A stretch of DNA of 64,000 nucleotides, from assembly GCF_014642635.1 (NCBI RefSeq), contig NZ_BMIQ01000008.1:186001-250000 (forward strand), written 5' to 3'. Under the pieces are notes generated by a model. It made no database searches. It was not told where the DNA came from and saw only the letters and a program-made list of their open reading frames with translations. Position numbers and translations under genes: made by a program. The DNA comes from Aureimonas endophytica. GTDB lineage: Bacteria > Pseudomonadota > Alphaproteobacteria > Rhizobiales > Rhizobiaceae. Positions 19,348 through 28,941 of this stretch are shown here, piece after piece (position 1 is the stretch's first letter; each line of letters opens with the position of its first letter).

Positions 19348-19385
19348 TCGGCGCAAGCGGCTGACATCGAAGGCGAATTAAGCCC

Positions 19386-20228
19386 GTGGAGTGGATCGAA
19401 GCGCATCGCCTGCCGGTCGGCCCTTATGCGCAAGGGCTCGTCGACTGGCTGACCGGCAATCTGTCCGGGCTGTTCGACGCCGTGCAGCGCGGCCTCGAAG
19501 CCTTCATCGGAGCGATCCTCTTCGTTCTCCAGGCGCCGCATGCCTTCGTGGTGATCGGCGCCTTCGCCCTCGTCTCCTTTCTCAGCCGCCGCTCGCCGGG
19601 CCTCGTGCTTCTGACGGTCGGCGGGCTGCTGCTCATCGTCAATCTCGGCTTCTGGAAGGACACGACCGAGACCCTGGCGCTGGTGATCGCCTCCACCGCC
19701 GTCTCGATGCTGATCGGCGTGCCGGTCGGCATCGCGGCGGCGCGCCGGCCTTGGCTCTACAAGGCGCTGCGGCCGGTCCTCGACCTGATGCAGACCATCC
19801 CGACCTTCGTCTATCTCATCCCGGCGCTGATCCTGTTCGGCCTCGGCATGGTGCCGGGTCTCGTCGCGACGGTGATCTTCGCCCTGCCCGCCCCGATCCG
19901 CCTGACGCGGCTCGGCATCGCCTCGACGCCGGGCCAGCTCGTGGAGGCGGGCGACGCCTTCGGCGCGACGCCGTTGCAGCGCCTCTTCAAGGTGGAGATC
20001 CCCTATGCCCTGCCGCAGATTCTCGCCGGCCTGACGCAGACCATCATGCTGTCGCTGTCCATGGTGGTGATCGCGGCGCTGGTCGGCGCGCCGGGCCTCG
20101 GCGTGCCGGTGCTGCGCGCGCTCAATTCGATCAATGTCGGCAAGGGCTTCGAGGCGGGCCTCGCGATCGTCCTCCTCGCGATCATTCTCGACCGCCTGTT
20201 TCCCGGCGAAGAGGCGGGGCGCGCATGA
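19386..20228 (+). CDS. choW: Choline/betaine ABC transporter permease
   Basis: A 280-residue inner-membrane permease of the ProW/ChoW type. It has about six hydrophobic segments. The EAA-loop that contacts the ATPase is visible as GDAFGATPLQRLFKVEIPYA near residue 190. A GTG at 19386 is the start, 38 bp after choX. The TGA stop overlaps the ATG of choV by four bases (ATGA), so permease and ATPase are translationally coupled. Confidence 0.93.
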   Translation: MEWIEAHRLPVGPYAQGLVDWLTGNLSGLFDAVQRGLEAFIGAILFVLQAPHAFVVIGAFALVSFLSRRSPGLVLLTVGGLLLIVNLGFWKDTTETLALVIASTAVSMLIGVPVGIAAARRPWLYKALRPVLDLMQTIPTFVYLIPALILFGLGMVPGLVATVIFALPAPIRLTRLGIASTPGQLVEAGDAFGATPLQRLFKVEIPYALPQILAGLTQTIMLSLSMVVIAALVGAPGLGVPVLRALNSINVGKGFEAGLAIVLLAIILDRLFPGEEAGRA

Positions 20229-21292
20229 GTTCCGCCGCCCCGCCCGTCGTCTCCTTCCAGAACGTCTCGATCGTCTTCGGCAAGAAGGCGAAGGAGGCCC
20301 TGCCGCTGATCGACCGGGGCGCGACGCGGGCCGCGATCCGCGAGGCGACCGGCACCATGCTCGGCGTCGCCGATGCCTCGCTCGACATCTTTCCGGGCGA
20401 GATCGCGGTGCTGATGGGCCTGTCCGGCTCCGGCAAGTCGACGCTGATCCGCGCCGTCAACGGGCTGGCGCCGATCACGCGCGGCCGGGTCGTCGTCGAT
20501 ACCGGACGGGGAGCCGCCGATCCGCGCGCCTGCGGCACGGCGCGGCTGCGCGAATTGCGCCGCCACGAGGTGGCGATGGTGTTCCAGCAATTCGCCCTCC
20601 TGCCCTGGCGCACGGTCGCCGACAATGTCGGCTTCGGGCTGGAACTCGCGGGCATGAAGCGCGAGGCGCGGCGCGCGGCGGTGATGCGCCAGCTTGACCT
20701 CGTCGGCCTCGCCGACTGGGCGGAGGCGCGGGTCGGCGAACTGTCCGGCGGCATGCAGCAGCGCGTCGGCCTCGCCCGCGCCTTCGCCACCGATGCACCG
20801 ATCCTCCTGATGGACGAGCCCTTCTCCGCCCTCGACCCGCTGATCCGGGCCCGGCTGCAGGACGAGCTGCTCGAACTCCAGGCGCGGCTGAAGAAGACGA
20901 TCCTCTTCGTCAGCCACGATCTCGACGAGGCCTTCAAGCTCGGCAACCGGATCGCCATCATGGAGGGCGGCCGCATCGTCCAGGCCGGCACCGCCCAGGA
21001 CATCGTGCTGCGCCCGGCCAACGACTATGTGGCGGATTTCGTCGCCCACATGAACCCGCTCGGCGTGCTGACCGCCGGGGACGCGATGACGCCGCTGGAG
21101 GCCGTCCGCCACGACGCGGCGCGGATCGCCGGCACGGCGACGCTCGACACGCCGCTGCGCCGGGTGCTGGCCGCCGTCGCCGGCGAGCGCGGCGAGGTCA
21201 TCGTCTCCGAACAGGGCCGCATTCTCGGGCGCATCGGCCCGCAGGAGATCGTCGACGCCCTGGCCCGCCAGCAGAAGAGCGCCCGCGAATAG
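20225..21292 (+). CDS. choV: Choline/betaine ABC transporter ATP-binding protein
   Basis: A 355-residue ATPase energising the choline importer. Walker A is GLSGSGKST, the Q-loop is VFQQFALLPW, the signature is LSGGMQQRVG and Walker B is ILLMDEPFSALD, with the switch His in SHDLDEA. The N-terminal ~55 residues before the core domain are typical of ProV/ChoV proteins. The C-terminal ~75 residues after NPLGVL resemble one weak CBS-like regulatory stretch rather than a full pair. Imported choline may be oxidised to glycine betaine, but no bet genes are in the window. Confidence 0.93.
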   Translation: MSSAAPPVVSFQNVSIVFGKKAKEALPLIDRGATRAAIREATGTMLGVADASLDIFPGEIAVLMGLSGSGKSTLIRAVNGLAPITRGRVVVDTGRGAADPRACGTARLRELRRHEVAMVFQQFALLPWRTVADNVGFGLELAGMKREARRAAVMRQLDLVGLADWAEARVGELSGGMQQRVGLARAFATDAPILLMDEPFSALDPLIRARLQDELLELQARLKKTILFVSHDLDEAFKLGNRIAIMEGGRIVQAGTAQDIVLRPANDYVADFVAHMNPLGVLTAGDAMTPLEAVRHDAARIAGTATLDTPLRRVLAAVAGERGEVIVSEQGRILGRIGPQEIVDALARQQKSARE

Positions 21293-21438
21293 GCGGGCCG
21301 GCTCGAAGCGTCACGCCGATCTTGCCGAAACTCGCTTGTGGCGTCTCTCCCGTCCCCGGAGATGAGGGCGTTCCGTCCGCGATCGAGGCACCGCAAGCGC
21401 GATCAAGAGGGGCGCACCCGAATCGGCGAGGATCGGGC

Positions 21439-22308
21439 ATGGACAAGACGCCGACACGCACCGTCGCCCTGATGATCGCCTGGATCGAGACGCATCTCGA
21501 CGAAGGCCTGACGCTGGAGGTGATCGCCGCCAGGGCCGGCTATTCGCCGTTCCACTTCTCGCGCCTGTTCCTGGCCGAGACGCGGCGCAGCGTGATGGCG
21601 CATGTTCGGGCGCGGCGGCTCCTGAAGGGCGCGCGGCGTCTCTTGTCCGAGCCCGGGCTAACGCTGCTCGACCTCGCCTTCGATTGCGGGTTCGAGTCGC
21701 AGGAAGCCTTCACCCGCGCCTTCCGGCGCCTGTTCGGCACCACGCCCGCCCGGTTTCGCGCCGGCTTCGCCGTGGACCCCATCGAAGGACAATATCCGAT
21801 GTCGACCCCTACCGCCGTCGAAACCGCCGTCCGCCGTCTTCCCGATCTCGTCCCCCTCCCGAGCTTCACCCTCGCCGGCCCGGCCCGGCGCTTCGACGAG
21901 GGCAACAAGGCGGAAATCCCGCAGCTCTGGTCGCGGCTCGTCGGCGCCCTGCCCTTCGAGGGTCAGGCGGAAAGCTGGGCGAGCTATGGCACCGTCTCGG
22001 CCGTCGACCGCGCCGAGGGCAGCTTCCGCTATCTTGCCGGCGTCGAGATCCGGCCGGGCGCCGAGCCGCCGGCGGGCTTCGAGACGCTGACCCTGCCCGC
22101 CGCCGCCTATGTCGTGTTCCGCATCACGCTCGACGGCGGCCCGGTCCATCTCCAGATCAAGGCGGCGATGCGCGAGATCTGGGGCGAGCTGATCCCGGAC
22201 TCCGGCCTGGACCTTGCCGGAAGCCCGGATTTCGAACGCTATGACGGCCGCATCCCGCTCAGCGAGCCGGGCGCGACCCTCGACTTCTACGTGCCCGTGC
22301 GCGCCTGA
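21439..22308 (+). CDS. AraC-family regulator with GyrI-like effector domain
   Basis: A 289-residue transcription factor. The N-terminal ~105 residues form the two helix-turn-helix units of AraC/XylS proteins (GLTLEVIAARAGYSPFHFSR and TLLDLAFDCGFESQEAFTRA). The C-terminal ~150 residues are a GyrI-like/bacterial effector-binding domain, recognisable from AGVEIRPGAEPPAGFETLTL and the closing LDFYVPV. This layout (Rob/SoxS-like HTH first, small-molecule domain last) belongs to drug- or stress-responsive activators. Its 3' end overlaps the convergent dppF gene by 22 bp. The target is unknown. Confidence 0.9.
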   Translation: MDKTPTRTVALMIAWIETHLDEGLTLEVIAARAGYSPFHFSRLFLAETRRSVMAHVRARRLLKGARRLLSEPGLTLLDLAFDCGFESQEAFTRAFRRLFGTTPARFRAGFAVDPIEGQYPMSTPTAVETAVRRLPDLVPLPSFTLAGPARRFDEGNKAEIPQLWSRLVGALPFEGQAESWASYGTVSAVDRAEGSFRYLAGVEIRPGAEPPAGFETLTLPAAAYVVFRITLDGGPVHLQIKAAMREIWGELIPDSGLDLAGSPDFERYDGRIPLSEPGATLDFYVPVRA

Positions 22309-23132
22309 GCCGTCTTGGCCGCCATCCGGCGGCGGATGCTGTCGGCATCGGCGCGCGGCGTCGCGGCGAAGAGCGTCCGCGTATAGGGATGCTGCGGATC
22401 GGCGAAGATCCGCTCCTTCGACGCCTGCTCGACCGCTTCGCCGTAATACATCACCATCACCTCGTCGGCGATGAAGCGCACGACCGAAAGGTCGTGGCTG
22501 ATGAAGACATAGGTGAGGTCGAACTCGTCCTGGAGATCGGCGAGAAGGTTGAGGATCTGCGCCTGGACCGACAGGTCGAGCGCCGAGACCGGCTCGTCCA
22601 GCACCAGGATCGAGGGGTTCAGCATCAGCGCCCGCGCGATGGCGATGCGCTGGCGCTGGCCGCCCGAGAACATATGCGGATAGCGGTTGTAATGTTCGGG
22701 CTGGAGGCCGACCTTGGTCAGCATCGCCATGGCGAGGTCGCGCCGCTCGGCGGCCGGCTTGTCGGTGTTGAGCGCCAGCGGCTCGGTGAGGACGCTGCCG
22801 ATCTTCTGGCGCGGATTGAGCGAGCCATAGGGATTCTGGAAGACGATCTGCACCTTGCGCCGGAGGTCGCGCGACGGGCGGCCGGCGGCGATGTCGACCG
22901 GGCTGCCCTCGATCCGAAGCTCGCCCGAGGTCTGCGGATCGATCAGCGTCAGGATGCGGGCAAGGGTCGACTTGCCGCAGCCGCTTTCGCCGACGATCGC
23001 CAGCGTCTTGCCCTTCTCCACCGCGAAGCTCACCCCCTTCACGGCCTGGACGGTGCGCGTCTTGCCGAGAAGGCCGCGCTTGACGAGATAGTCGCGCCGG
23101 ATGTCCCGCGCCTCGATCACCGGCGCGCTCAT
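22287..23132 (-). CDS. dppF: Peptide/oligopeptide ABC transporter ATPase, DppF type
   Basis: A 281-residue ATPase and the last gene of a five-gene dipeptide-type importer. Walker A is GESGCGKST, the Q-loop is IVFQNPYGSLNPRQ, the signature is FSGGQRQRIA and Walker B is ILVLDEPVSALD. The C-terminal segment PQHPYTRTLFAATP is the oligopeptide-ATPase extension. The ATG overlaps the dppD stop by four bases. The stop lies inside the 3' end of the convergent AraC-type gene. Confidence 0.93.
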   Translation of the reverse strand: MSAPVIEARDIRRDYLVKRGLLGKTRTVQAVKGVSFAVEKGKTLAIVGESGCGKSTLARILTLIDPQTSGELRIEGSPVDIAAGRPSRDLRRKVQIVFQNPYGSLNPRQKIGSVLTEPLALNTDKPAAERRDLAMAMLTKVGLQPEHYNRYPHMFSGGQRQRIAIARALMLNPSILVLDEPVSALDLSVQAQILNLLADLQDEFDLTYVFISHDLSVVRFIADEVMVMYYGEAVEQASKERIFADPQHPYTRTLFAATPRADADSIRRRMAAKTAQARTGT

Positions 23133-23980
23133 CGGGCGATCCCCGCCAGTTCGTCCGCCGAGACGAGTTCGGCGACGGTCGGCAGCCGGTCGCCGGTGGC
23201 GTTTTCCGGCAGAGCGGCGAGCAGCGCGCGGGTATAGGCCTGTTTCGGCGCGGTGAAGAGCGTGAGCACGTCGGCCTCCTCCACCTTGCGGCCCTTGTAT
23301 TGCACGACGACGCGATCGGCCGTTTCGGCGACGACGCCCATGTCATGGGTGATCATGATGAGGGCCATGCCCTGGTCGGCCTGGAGCTTCATGAGAAGGT
23401 CGAGGATCTGCTTCTGGATGGTGACGTCGAGCGCGGTGGTCGGCTCGTCGGCGATGAGGAGCTTCGGGTGGCAGGCGATGGCCATCGCGATCATCACGCG
23501 CTGGCACTGGCCGCCGGACATCTGATGCGGATAGCTGTTCAGGCGTTCGGCCGGATCGGGAATGCCGACGGCCGTCAGCAGCTCCACCACCCGGTCGCGC
23601 CGCTGGCGGCGGCCGAGATCGAGATGCTCGCGCAGCACCTCCTCCAGCTGGTAGCCGACGGTGAAGCAGGGATTGAGGCTGGCATTCGGCTCCTGGAAGA
23701 TCATGGCGATGTCGCGGCCGATGATCTCGCGCCGCTTCTGCGGCGACAGGCGCAGAAGGTCCTGGCCGCCGAAGCGCATCTCGTCGGCCGTGACCGTGGC
23801 ATTGGCGGCGAGCAGCCCCATGACTGCCAGCATGCCGACCGACTTGCCGGAGCCGGACTCGCCGACGATCGCCAGCACCTCGCCGGCATCGACGGAGAGA
23901 TCGATGCCGTCCACCGCCTTGAACGGACCGGTCGAGGTGGCGAAGCTGACGGTGAGATTGCGGACGGAGAGAAGAGGCAT
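23129..23980 (-). CDS. dppD: Peptide ABC transporter ATPase, DppD type
   Basis: A 283-residue partner ATPase of DppF. Walker A is [11 protein letters not shown], the Q-loop is [13 protein letters not shown], the signature is [10 protein letters not shown] and Walker B is [12 protein letters not shown]. The oligopeptide extension ([14 protein letters not shown]) is present. A signature Cys (GGQCQR) replaces the more common Gln or Arg and is otherwise unremarkable. It starts four bases after dppC and overlaps dppF. Confidence 0.93.
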   Translation of the reverse strand: MPLLSVRNLTVSFATSTGPFKAVDGIDLSVDAGEVLAIVGESGSGKSVGMLAVMGLLAANATVTADEMRFGGQDLLRLSPQKRREIIGRDIAMIFQEPNASLNPCFTVGYQLEEVLREHLDLGRRQRRDRVVELLTAVGIPDPAERLNSYPHQMSGGQCQRVMIAMAIACHPKLLIADEPTTALDVTIQKQILDLLMKLQADQGMALIMITHDMGVVAETADRVVVQYKGRKVEEADVLTLFTAPKQAYTRALLAALPENATGDRLPTVAELVSADELAGIAR

Positions 23981-23984
23981 CGGC

Positions 23985-24926
23985 TCAGCTCCGCTTCAGC
24001 TTGGGATCGAGCGCGTCGCGCAACCCGTCGCCGACGAGATTGATCGCGAGGACGGTAACGAGGATCGCGAGGCCCGGAAAGGTGACGACCCACCAGGCGC
24101 GCAGCACGAATTCGCGCGCCTCGGCCAGCATCGTGCCCCATTCGGCCGTCGGCGGCTGGGCGCCCATGCCGAGAAAGCCGAGGGCGGCCGCTTCGAGGAT
24201 GGCGTTCGAGAAGGACAGCGTGCCCTGGACGATGAGAGGGCCGAGGCAGTTCGGCAGGATGGTGACCAGCATCAGCCGCACCGGCCCCGCCCCCACGACG
24301 CGCGCGGCGGTGACATATTCGCGGTTCTTCTCGGCCAGGACGGCGGCGCGCGTCAGGCGCACGAAATGCGGCTGAAGCACGAGCGCGATGGCGATCATCG
24401 CATTGCCGAGTCCAGGGCCGAGGATCGCGACGAGGACGAGCGCGAGCAGGAGGGACGGAAAGGCGAGGATCACGTCCATGATGCGCATGATCATCGTATC
24501 CACCCAGCCGCCGACATAGCCGGCGAGAAGGCCGAGCACGATGCCGGTGGAGACGGCGAGCGACACCACGACGACGCCGACGAAGAGCGAGTAGCGCGAG
24601 CCGTAGATGAGACGCGACAGGAGATCGCGGCCCACCGCGTCCGTGCCGAGAAGATAGGCGGCGCGGCCGCCCTCTTGCCAGAAGGGCGGCAGAAGCAGCG
24701 CGCCGCGATCCTGGATCGCCGGATCGTGCGGCGCGATCACGGGGGCGAGCAGCGCGACGAGAATGATCGCCGCGAAGACGACGAGGCCGATCACCGCCCC
24801 CTTGTTGACCGAGAAATAGTACCAGAACTCGGCGAGCTGCTGGCGGCGCATGGAGCGTTGCGGCAGGCGGCTCGGAATGTCGGTGCCGATGCCCTCGGCG
24901 GCCTTGCCGGCGTCGATCTGGCTCAT
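23985..24926 (-). CDS. dppC: Peptide ABC transporter permease, DppC type
   Basis: A 313-residue inner-membrane permease. A ~40-residue cytoplasmic N-terminus leads to the first helix. The OppC_N region is followed by LLGTDAVGRDLLSRLIYGSR, the hallmark of DppC/OppC, and later by the EAA loop near YVTAARVVGAGPVRLMLVTI. The ATG at 24926 overlaps the dppB stop by four bases, which fixes the start; the frame is open much further upstream but only as a shadow of dppB. Confidence 0.94.
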   Translation of the reverse strand: MSQIDAGKAAEGIGTDIPSRLPQRSMRRQQLAEFWYYFSVNKGAVIGLVVFAAIILVALLAPVIAPHDPAIQDRGALLLPPFWQEGGRAAYLLGTDAVGRDLLSRLIYGSRYSLFVGVVVVSLAVSTGIVLGLLAGYVGGWVDTMIMRIMDVILAFPSLLLALVLVAILGPGLGNAMIAIALVLQPHFVRLTRAAVLAEKNREYVTAARVVGAGPVRLMLVTILPNCLGPLIVQGTLSFSNAILEAAALGFLGMGAQPPTAEWGTMLAEAREFVLRAWWVVTFPGLAILVTVLAINLVGDGLRDALDPKLKRS

Positions 24927-25930
24927 CGTGTGCGCACTCGCGGATTGATCGTGCCGTAGAGAAGGTCGACGGCGAGATTCACGGCCATGACGATGACCGC
25001 CACCATCAGGAGGCCGCCCTGGACGACGGGGTAGTCGCGCTTGAACACCGAATCGACCATCCACTTGCCGATGCCCGGCCAGGAGAAGATCGTCTCGGTG
25101 AGGATGGCGCCGGCCATCAGCACGCCGATCTGGAGACCGATCGTGGTGATCACTGGAATCAGCGCGTTGCGCAGCGCATGGATGGCGACGACGCGGAAGC
25201 GCGACAGGCCCTTCGCCCGGGCCGTGCGCACATAGTCCTCGCCGAGCACTTCCAGCATGGCCGAGCGCGTCTGGCGGGCGATGACGGCGAGCGGGATCGT
25301 GCCGAGCACCACAGCCGGCAGGATGAGATGGCTGAAGGCCGAGGCGAAGGCCCCCTTCTGTCCCGACAGGAGACTGTCGATCAGCATGAAGCCGGTGATC
25401 GGCTTGAAGAAGAAGAGCAGCGAGATGCGGCCCGAGACCGGCGTCCATTGCAGGATGCCGGAAAAGAGGATGATGAGGAGAAGCCCCCACCAGAAGATCG
25501 GCATGGAATAGCCGACCAGCGCCGTGCCCATGATCGACTGGTCGAGCCAGGAGCCGCGCTTCACGGCGGCGAAGACGCCGGCCGGAATGCCGATCACGAC
25601 GGCGAAGAGGATGGCGACGAGCGAGAGTTCCAGGGTCGCCGGGAAGAGATTGCCGAATTCCTTGATCACCGGCTGCTTGGTGACGATGGACTGGCCGAGA
25701 TCGCCCTGAAGCACATGCCAGAGATAGAGAAAATACTGCTCGATCAGCGGCTTGTCGAAGCCGAGCGAGACGCGCAGCGCCTCGTAGCGCTCCGGGGTCA
25801 GGCCGCGTTCGCCGGCCAGCGCGATGATCGGATCGCCCGGCAGCAGGCGGATGAAGAAGAAGGAGATGAGCGTGACGCCGAAGAAGGTCGGTATCAGCAG
25901 CCCGATCCGCTTGAGAACGAATGAAAGCAT
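24923..25930 (-). CDS. dppB: Peptide ABC transporter permease, DppB type
   Basis: A 335-residue inner-membrane permease with about six transmembrane helices. The start MLSFVLKRIGLLIPTFFGVT and the RLLPGDPI motif are typical of DppB/OppB. The EAA loop reads roughly DYVRTARAKGLSRFRVVAIH. It forms the membrane channel with DppC. A strong hairpin separates it from dppA (25948-25993), so the permease genes are probably read from a fraction of dppA transcripts. Confidence 0.94.
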   Translation of the reverse strand: MLSFVLKRIGLLIPTFFGVTLISFFFIRLLPGDPIIALAGERGLTPERYEALRVSLGFDKPLIEQYFLYLWHVLQGDLGQSIVTKQPVIKEFGNLFPATLELSLVAILFAVVIGIPAGVFAAVKRGSWLDQSIMGTALVGYSMPIFWWGLLLIILFSGILQWTPVSGRISLLFFFKPITGFMLIDSLLSGQKGAFASAFSHLILPAVVLGTIPLAVIARQTRSAMLEVLGEDYVRTARAKGLSRFRVVAIHALRNALIPVITTIGLQIGVLMAGAILTETIFSWPGIGKWMVDSVFKRDYPVVQGGLLMVAVIVMAVNLAVDLLYGTINPRVRTR

Positions 25931-25947
25931 GGCAAAAACTTCTGGGC

Positions 25948-25993
25948 CAAAAAGCCACGGGCGCCGCAGGACGAGATCCGTCCGGCGGCGCCC
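25948..25993 (-). terminator. Intra-operon hairpin between dppA and dppB
   Basis: On the minus strand GGGCGCCGCCGGAC pairs with GTCCTGCGGCGCCC (one mismatch) around a short loop, and a TTTTT run follows within ten bases. It lies in the 78-bp gap after the binding-protein gene. Partial termination here would make more binding protein than permease, a common pattern in ABC importers. Confidence 0.6.
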
Positions 25994-26008
25994 GCGAAGG
26001 TCAAGGGA

Positions 26009-27604
26009 TCACTCGGAGATGTCGACGCCGTCGAAGCGGTGCGAGCCGAGCGGGTCCATGGCATAGCCGGTGACCGACTTCGTCATCGGCAGGACGACGG
26101 TCGAATGGGCGATGGTCGCCCAGGGCGCGTCTTTCTTGAAGATGACCTGCGCCTGCTCATAGAGCTTGGCGCGCTCGGCCTGATCCGGGATGGCCGAAGC
26201 CTTCTGGATCAGCGCGTCGAAGTCCTTGTTGCACCAGGCGGCCTTGTTGCCGGAGCCGACGCCGTTGCAGCCGAGCAGCGGGCTGAAGAAGTTGTCCGGG
26301 TCGCCATTGTCGCCGGTCCAGCCGGCCATGACGATGCCGTCATGCTTCGGGTCGCCCGCGAGCTTCAGATATTGCGTCCAGTCGTAGGAGACGATCTCGG
26401 CCTTGACGCCGACCTTGGCGAAGTCGGCCTGCACGAGCTCGGCCATGCGGCGGCCGTTCGGGTTGTACGGACGCGCGACGGGCATCGCCCAGAGCTTCAC
26501 CGAGATGTCCTTGACGCCGGCCTTCTCCAGCGCCGCCTTCGCGGCTTCCGGGTCGTACTTGTCGTCCTCAACGGAGTTGTTGAAGCCCCAGAGCGTCGGC
26601 GGGATCGGGTTCTTGGCGATCTGGCCGATGCCCGGATAGACGGCTTCGAGGATCGCCTGCTTGTTGACCGCCATGTTCATGGCGCGGCGCACCTCCGGCT
26701 TGTCGAAGGGCGGCTGCGTCGTGTTGTAGGCGAGATAGCCGATATTGAGGCCCGACTGCTCCATCACGTTCAGCGAGGAATCGCTTTTCAGCGCCGGAAT
26801 GTCGGAGGGGTTCGGATAAGCGGCGATCTGGCACTCGCCGGCCTTCAGGCGCTGGAGGCGCACCGAGGCGTCGGGCGTGATGGCGAAGACGAGATCGTCG
26901 ATCGCCTGCTTGCCGCCCCAGTAGCCCTCATGCGCCTTGTAGCGGATCACGGCATCCTGCTGATAGGCGACGAAGGCGAAGGGGCCGGTGCCGAGCGGCT
27001 GCTGGTTCAGCTTCTCGGGCGTGCCGTCGGCGATCAGCTTGTCGGCATATTCCTTCGACATGATCGAGGCGAAGTCCATCGCCAGCGTCGCCAGCATCGG
27101 CGCGTTCGGCTGGGTCAGGGTCAGCTTGACGGTGCTGTCGTCCACCTTCTCCCAGGACTTCACCAGGCGCGGCATGTCCATGTCGCTGTAATAGCCGTAG
27201 GTGTTGTCGCCAGCATAGGCCGCGAAGGGGTTCGACTTGTTGTACTGGCGGTCGAAGGAGAAAATTACGTCATCCGCGTTGAAGTCGCGGGTCGGCGTGA
27301 AGAAGTCGGTCGTCTGGAACTTCACGCCCTTGCGCAGGTGAAAGGTATAGGACAGGCCGTCGGAGGAGACCTCCCAGCTCTCGGCGAGGCCGGGGACGAC
27401 TTCGGTCGTGCCCTTCTTGAACTCGGTCAGGCGGTTATAGGCGGTCTTGGAAGAGGCGTCGAACGTCGTGCCCGCCGTATAGAGGCCGGGGTCGAAGCCT
27501 TCCGGCGAACCTTCGGAGCAGTAGACCAAGGTCTTGGCGGAAGCCGCCGAGGCCAGCATCATCGCCAGCGCGGACGCCGCGAGCAGCACCGAGGTTCGTT
27601 TCAT
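26009..27604 (-). CDS. dppA: Peptide ABC transporter periplasmic binding protein
   Basis: A 531-residue SBP_bac_5 family binding protein. The signal peptide (KRTSVLLAASALAMMLASAA) is cut after about ASA, giving a mature protein that begins KTLVYCSEGSPEGFDPGLYT. The rest follows DppA: EGFDPGLYTAGTTFDASS near the start, and GLAESWEVSSDGLSYTFHLR and GWTGDNGDPDNFFSPLLGC in the ligand-binding lobes. DppA proteins bind dipeptides, and some bind heme or ALA. The start at 27604 has GGAGATAAAG upstream. It is the first gene of dppABCDF. Confidence 0.95.
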   Translation of the reverse strand: MKRTSVLLAASALAMMLASAASAKTLVYCSEGSPEGFDPGLYTAGTTFDASSKTAYNRLTEFKKGTTEVVPGLAESWEVSSDGLSYTFHLRKGVKFQTTDFFTPTRDFNADDVIFSFDRQYNKSNPFAAYAGDNTYGYYSDMDMPRLVKSWEKVDDSTVKLTLTQPNAPMLATLAMDFASIMSKEYADKLIADGTPEKLNQQPLGTGPFAFVAYQQDAVIRYKAHEGYWGGKQAIDDLVFAITPDASVRLQRLKAGECQIAAYPNPSDIPALKSDSSLNVMEQSGLNIGYLAYNTTQPPFDKPEVRRAMNMAVNKQAILEAVYPGIGQIAKNPIPPTLWGFNNSVEDDKYDPEAAKAALEKAGVKDISVKLWAMPVARPYNPNGRRMAELVQADFAKVGVKAEIVSYDWTQYLKLAGDPKHDGIVMAGWTGDNGDPDNFFSPLLGCNGVGSGNKAAWCNKDFDALIQKASAIPDQAERAKLYEQAQVIFKKDAPWATIAHSTVVLPMTKSVTGYAMDPLGSHRFDGVDISE

Positions 27605-27703
27605 ACGCTTTATCTCCAACGGGTTAGCCGGGCCTTTCCTCGGCCCGCCCGCGGCGCACTCCATCCTGTTAGCAAGTTTCGCGCAAGCTTATTTTTTGAC
27701 CGT

Positions 27704-28843
27704 TCACTCAAAAACGATGCGTGGCGCCGCATTTCGGACGGCTTTGTCGCGGTCGAGTTCCTCCATCACGGCGGCGGCGAGCGCGCGGTAAACGCGGGCA
27801 TGCGGCCCTTCGGGATCGCTCGCCACGACCGGCCGGCCGGCGTCGGACGTCTCGCGGATCGCCATTTCCAGTGGAACCTCGCCGAGGAAGCGCACGCCCA
27901 GCCGCTCCGCCTCCGCCTTCGCGCCGCCATGACCGAAGATGTCATAGCGCCGGCCCGTGTCGGGAGCGACGAAATAGCTCATGTTCTCGACGATGCCGAG
28001 CACCGGCACCTCCACCTTGCGGAACATCGCGAGACCGCGCCGCGCGTCGATCAGCGACAGGTCCTGCGGCGTCGAGACGATGACGGCGCCGGCGAGCGGC
28101 ACCTGCTGGGCCATGGTGAGCTGCGCGTCGCCCGTGCCGGGCGGCATGTCGACCACGAGGATGTCGAGCCGTCCCCATTCGACCTCGCGCAGCATCTGCG
28201 TCAGGGCGGACATCACCATCGGGCCGCGCCAGATCATCGGCGTCTCCTCCTCCACGAGGAGACCCATCGACATGACTTTCAGACCAAAGGTCTCGATCGG
28301 CAGGATGGTGCGCCCGCCGGCGCTCTGCGGTTTCTCCTTGATGGCGAGAAGACGCGGCACCGATGGGCCGTAGATATCGGCATCGAGAAGACCGACGGAC
28401 AGGCCGAGCGCCGCGAGACCGAGGGCGAGATTGACCGCCGTCGTCGACTTGCCGACGCCGCCCTTGCCGCTGGCGACCGCGATGATGCGATCGATGCCGG
28501 GAATGCCGGGCTTGGCCGATTGCGCGGCGCGCGGCGGCACGGCGGCGGGCCGCGGCGGTACGGGCCGCGGCGCGGCGCTTCCCTCCCCCGGCCGGCGCTC
28601 GGCCGTCAGCACCACGCTCGCGCCGGCGACGCCCTCGACCGCCTTCGCCGCCGCCTCCGCCCTCTGGCGGACCGGCTCGTAGGCCTCGGCGGCATCCGCC
28701 GGCACGGTGAGCGAGAAGAAGGCCTTGCCGTCGGCGACGACGATCTGCGACACCATCTTGCGGCTGACGATATCGCCCTCGCCGTCCGGCGTCCGAATGG
28801 CGCTAAGGGCGGTCTCGATGCGGTCGCGAAGGGTCGAACTCAT
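27704..28843 (-). CDS. mrp: Mrp/NBP35-family P-loop ATPase, Fe-S cluster carrier type
   Basis: A 379-residue protein of the Mrp/ApbC family, which helps deliver Fe-S clusters in the cytoplasm. An N-terminal MIP18/FSCA-like domain (1-80) and a Pro/Arg-rich linker precede the deviant Walker A SGKGGVGKSTTA (residues ~125-136) and the switch DMPPGTGDAQLT. The C-terminal CxxC that holds the cluster in ApbC is absent: after ENMSYF the sequence reads VAPDTG, putting Ala293 and Thr296 where the Cys would be. The start at 28843 has GGAGA nine bases upstream. It is transcribed toward dppA with a 99-bp gap. Confidence 0.92.
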   Translation of the reverse strand: MSSTLRDRIETALSAIRTPDGEGDIVSRKMVSQIVVADGKAFFSLTVPADAAEAYEPVRQRAEAAAKAVEGVAGASVVLTAERRPGEGSAAPRPVPPRPAAVPPRAAQSAKPGIPGIDRIIAVASGKGGVGKSTTAVNLALGLAALGLSVGLLDADIYGPSVPRLLAIKEKPQSAGGRTILPIETFGLKVMSMGLLVEEETPMIWRGPMVMSALTQMLREVEWGRLDILVVDMPPGTGDAQLTMAQQVPLAGAVIVSTPQDLSLIDARRGLAMFRKVEVPVLGIVENMSYFVAPDTGRRYDIFGHGGAKAEAERLGVRFLGEVPLEMAIRETSDAGRPVVASDPEGPHARVYRALAAAVMEELDRDKAVRNAAPRIVFE

Positions 28844-28941
28844 GAAATCGTCTCCAGACGCCATGCCGATCGGCATGTCGGCAGGGATCAGATAGTCCCC
28901 TCGCGGCCAAGACGAAAGCGGACGATCCGAGGAGGGCCGGA

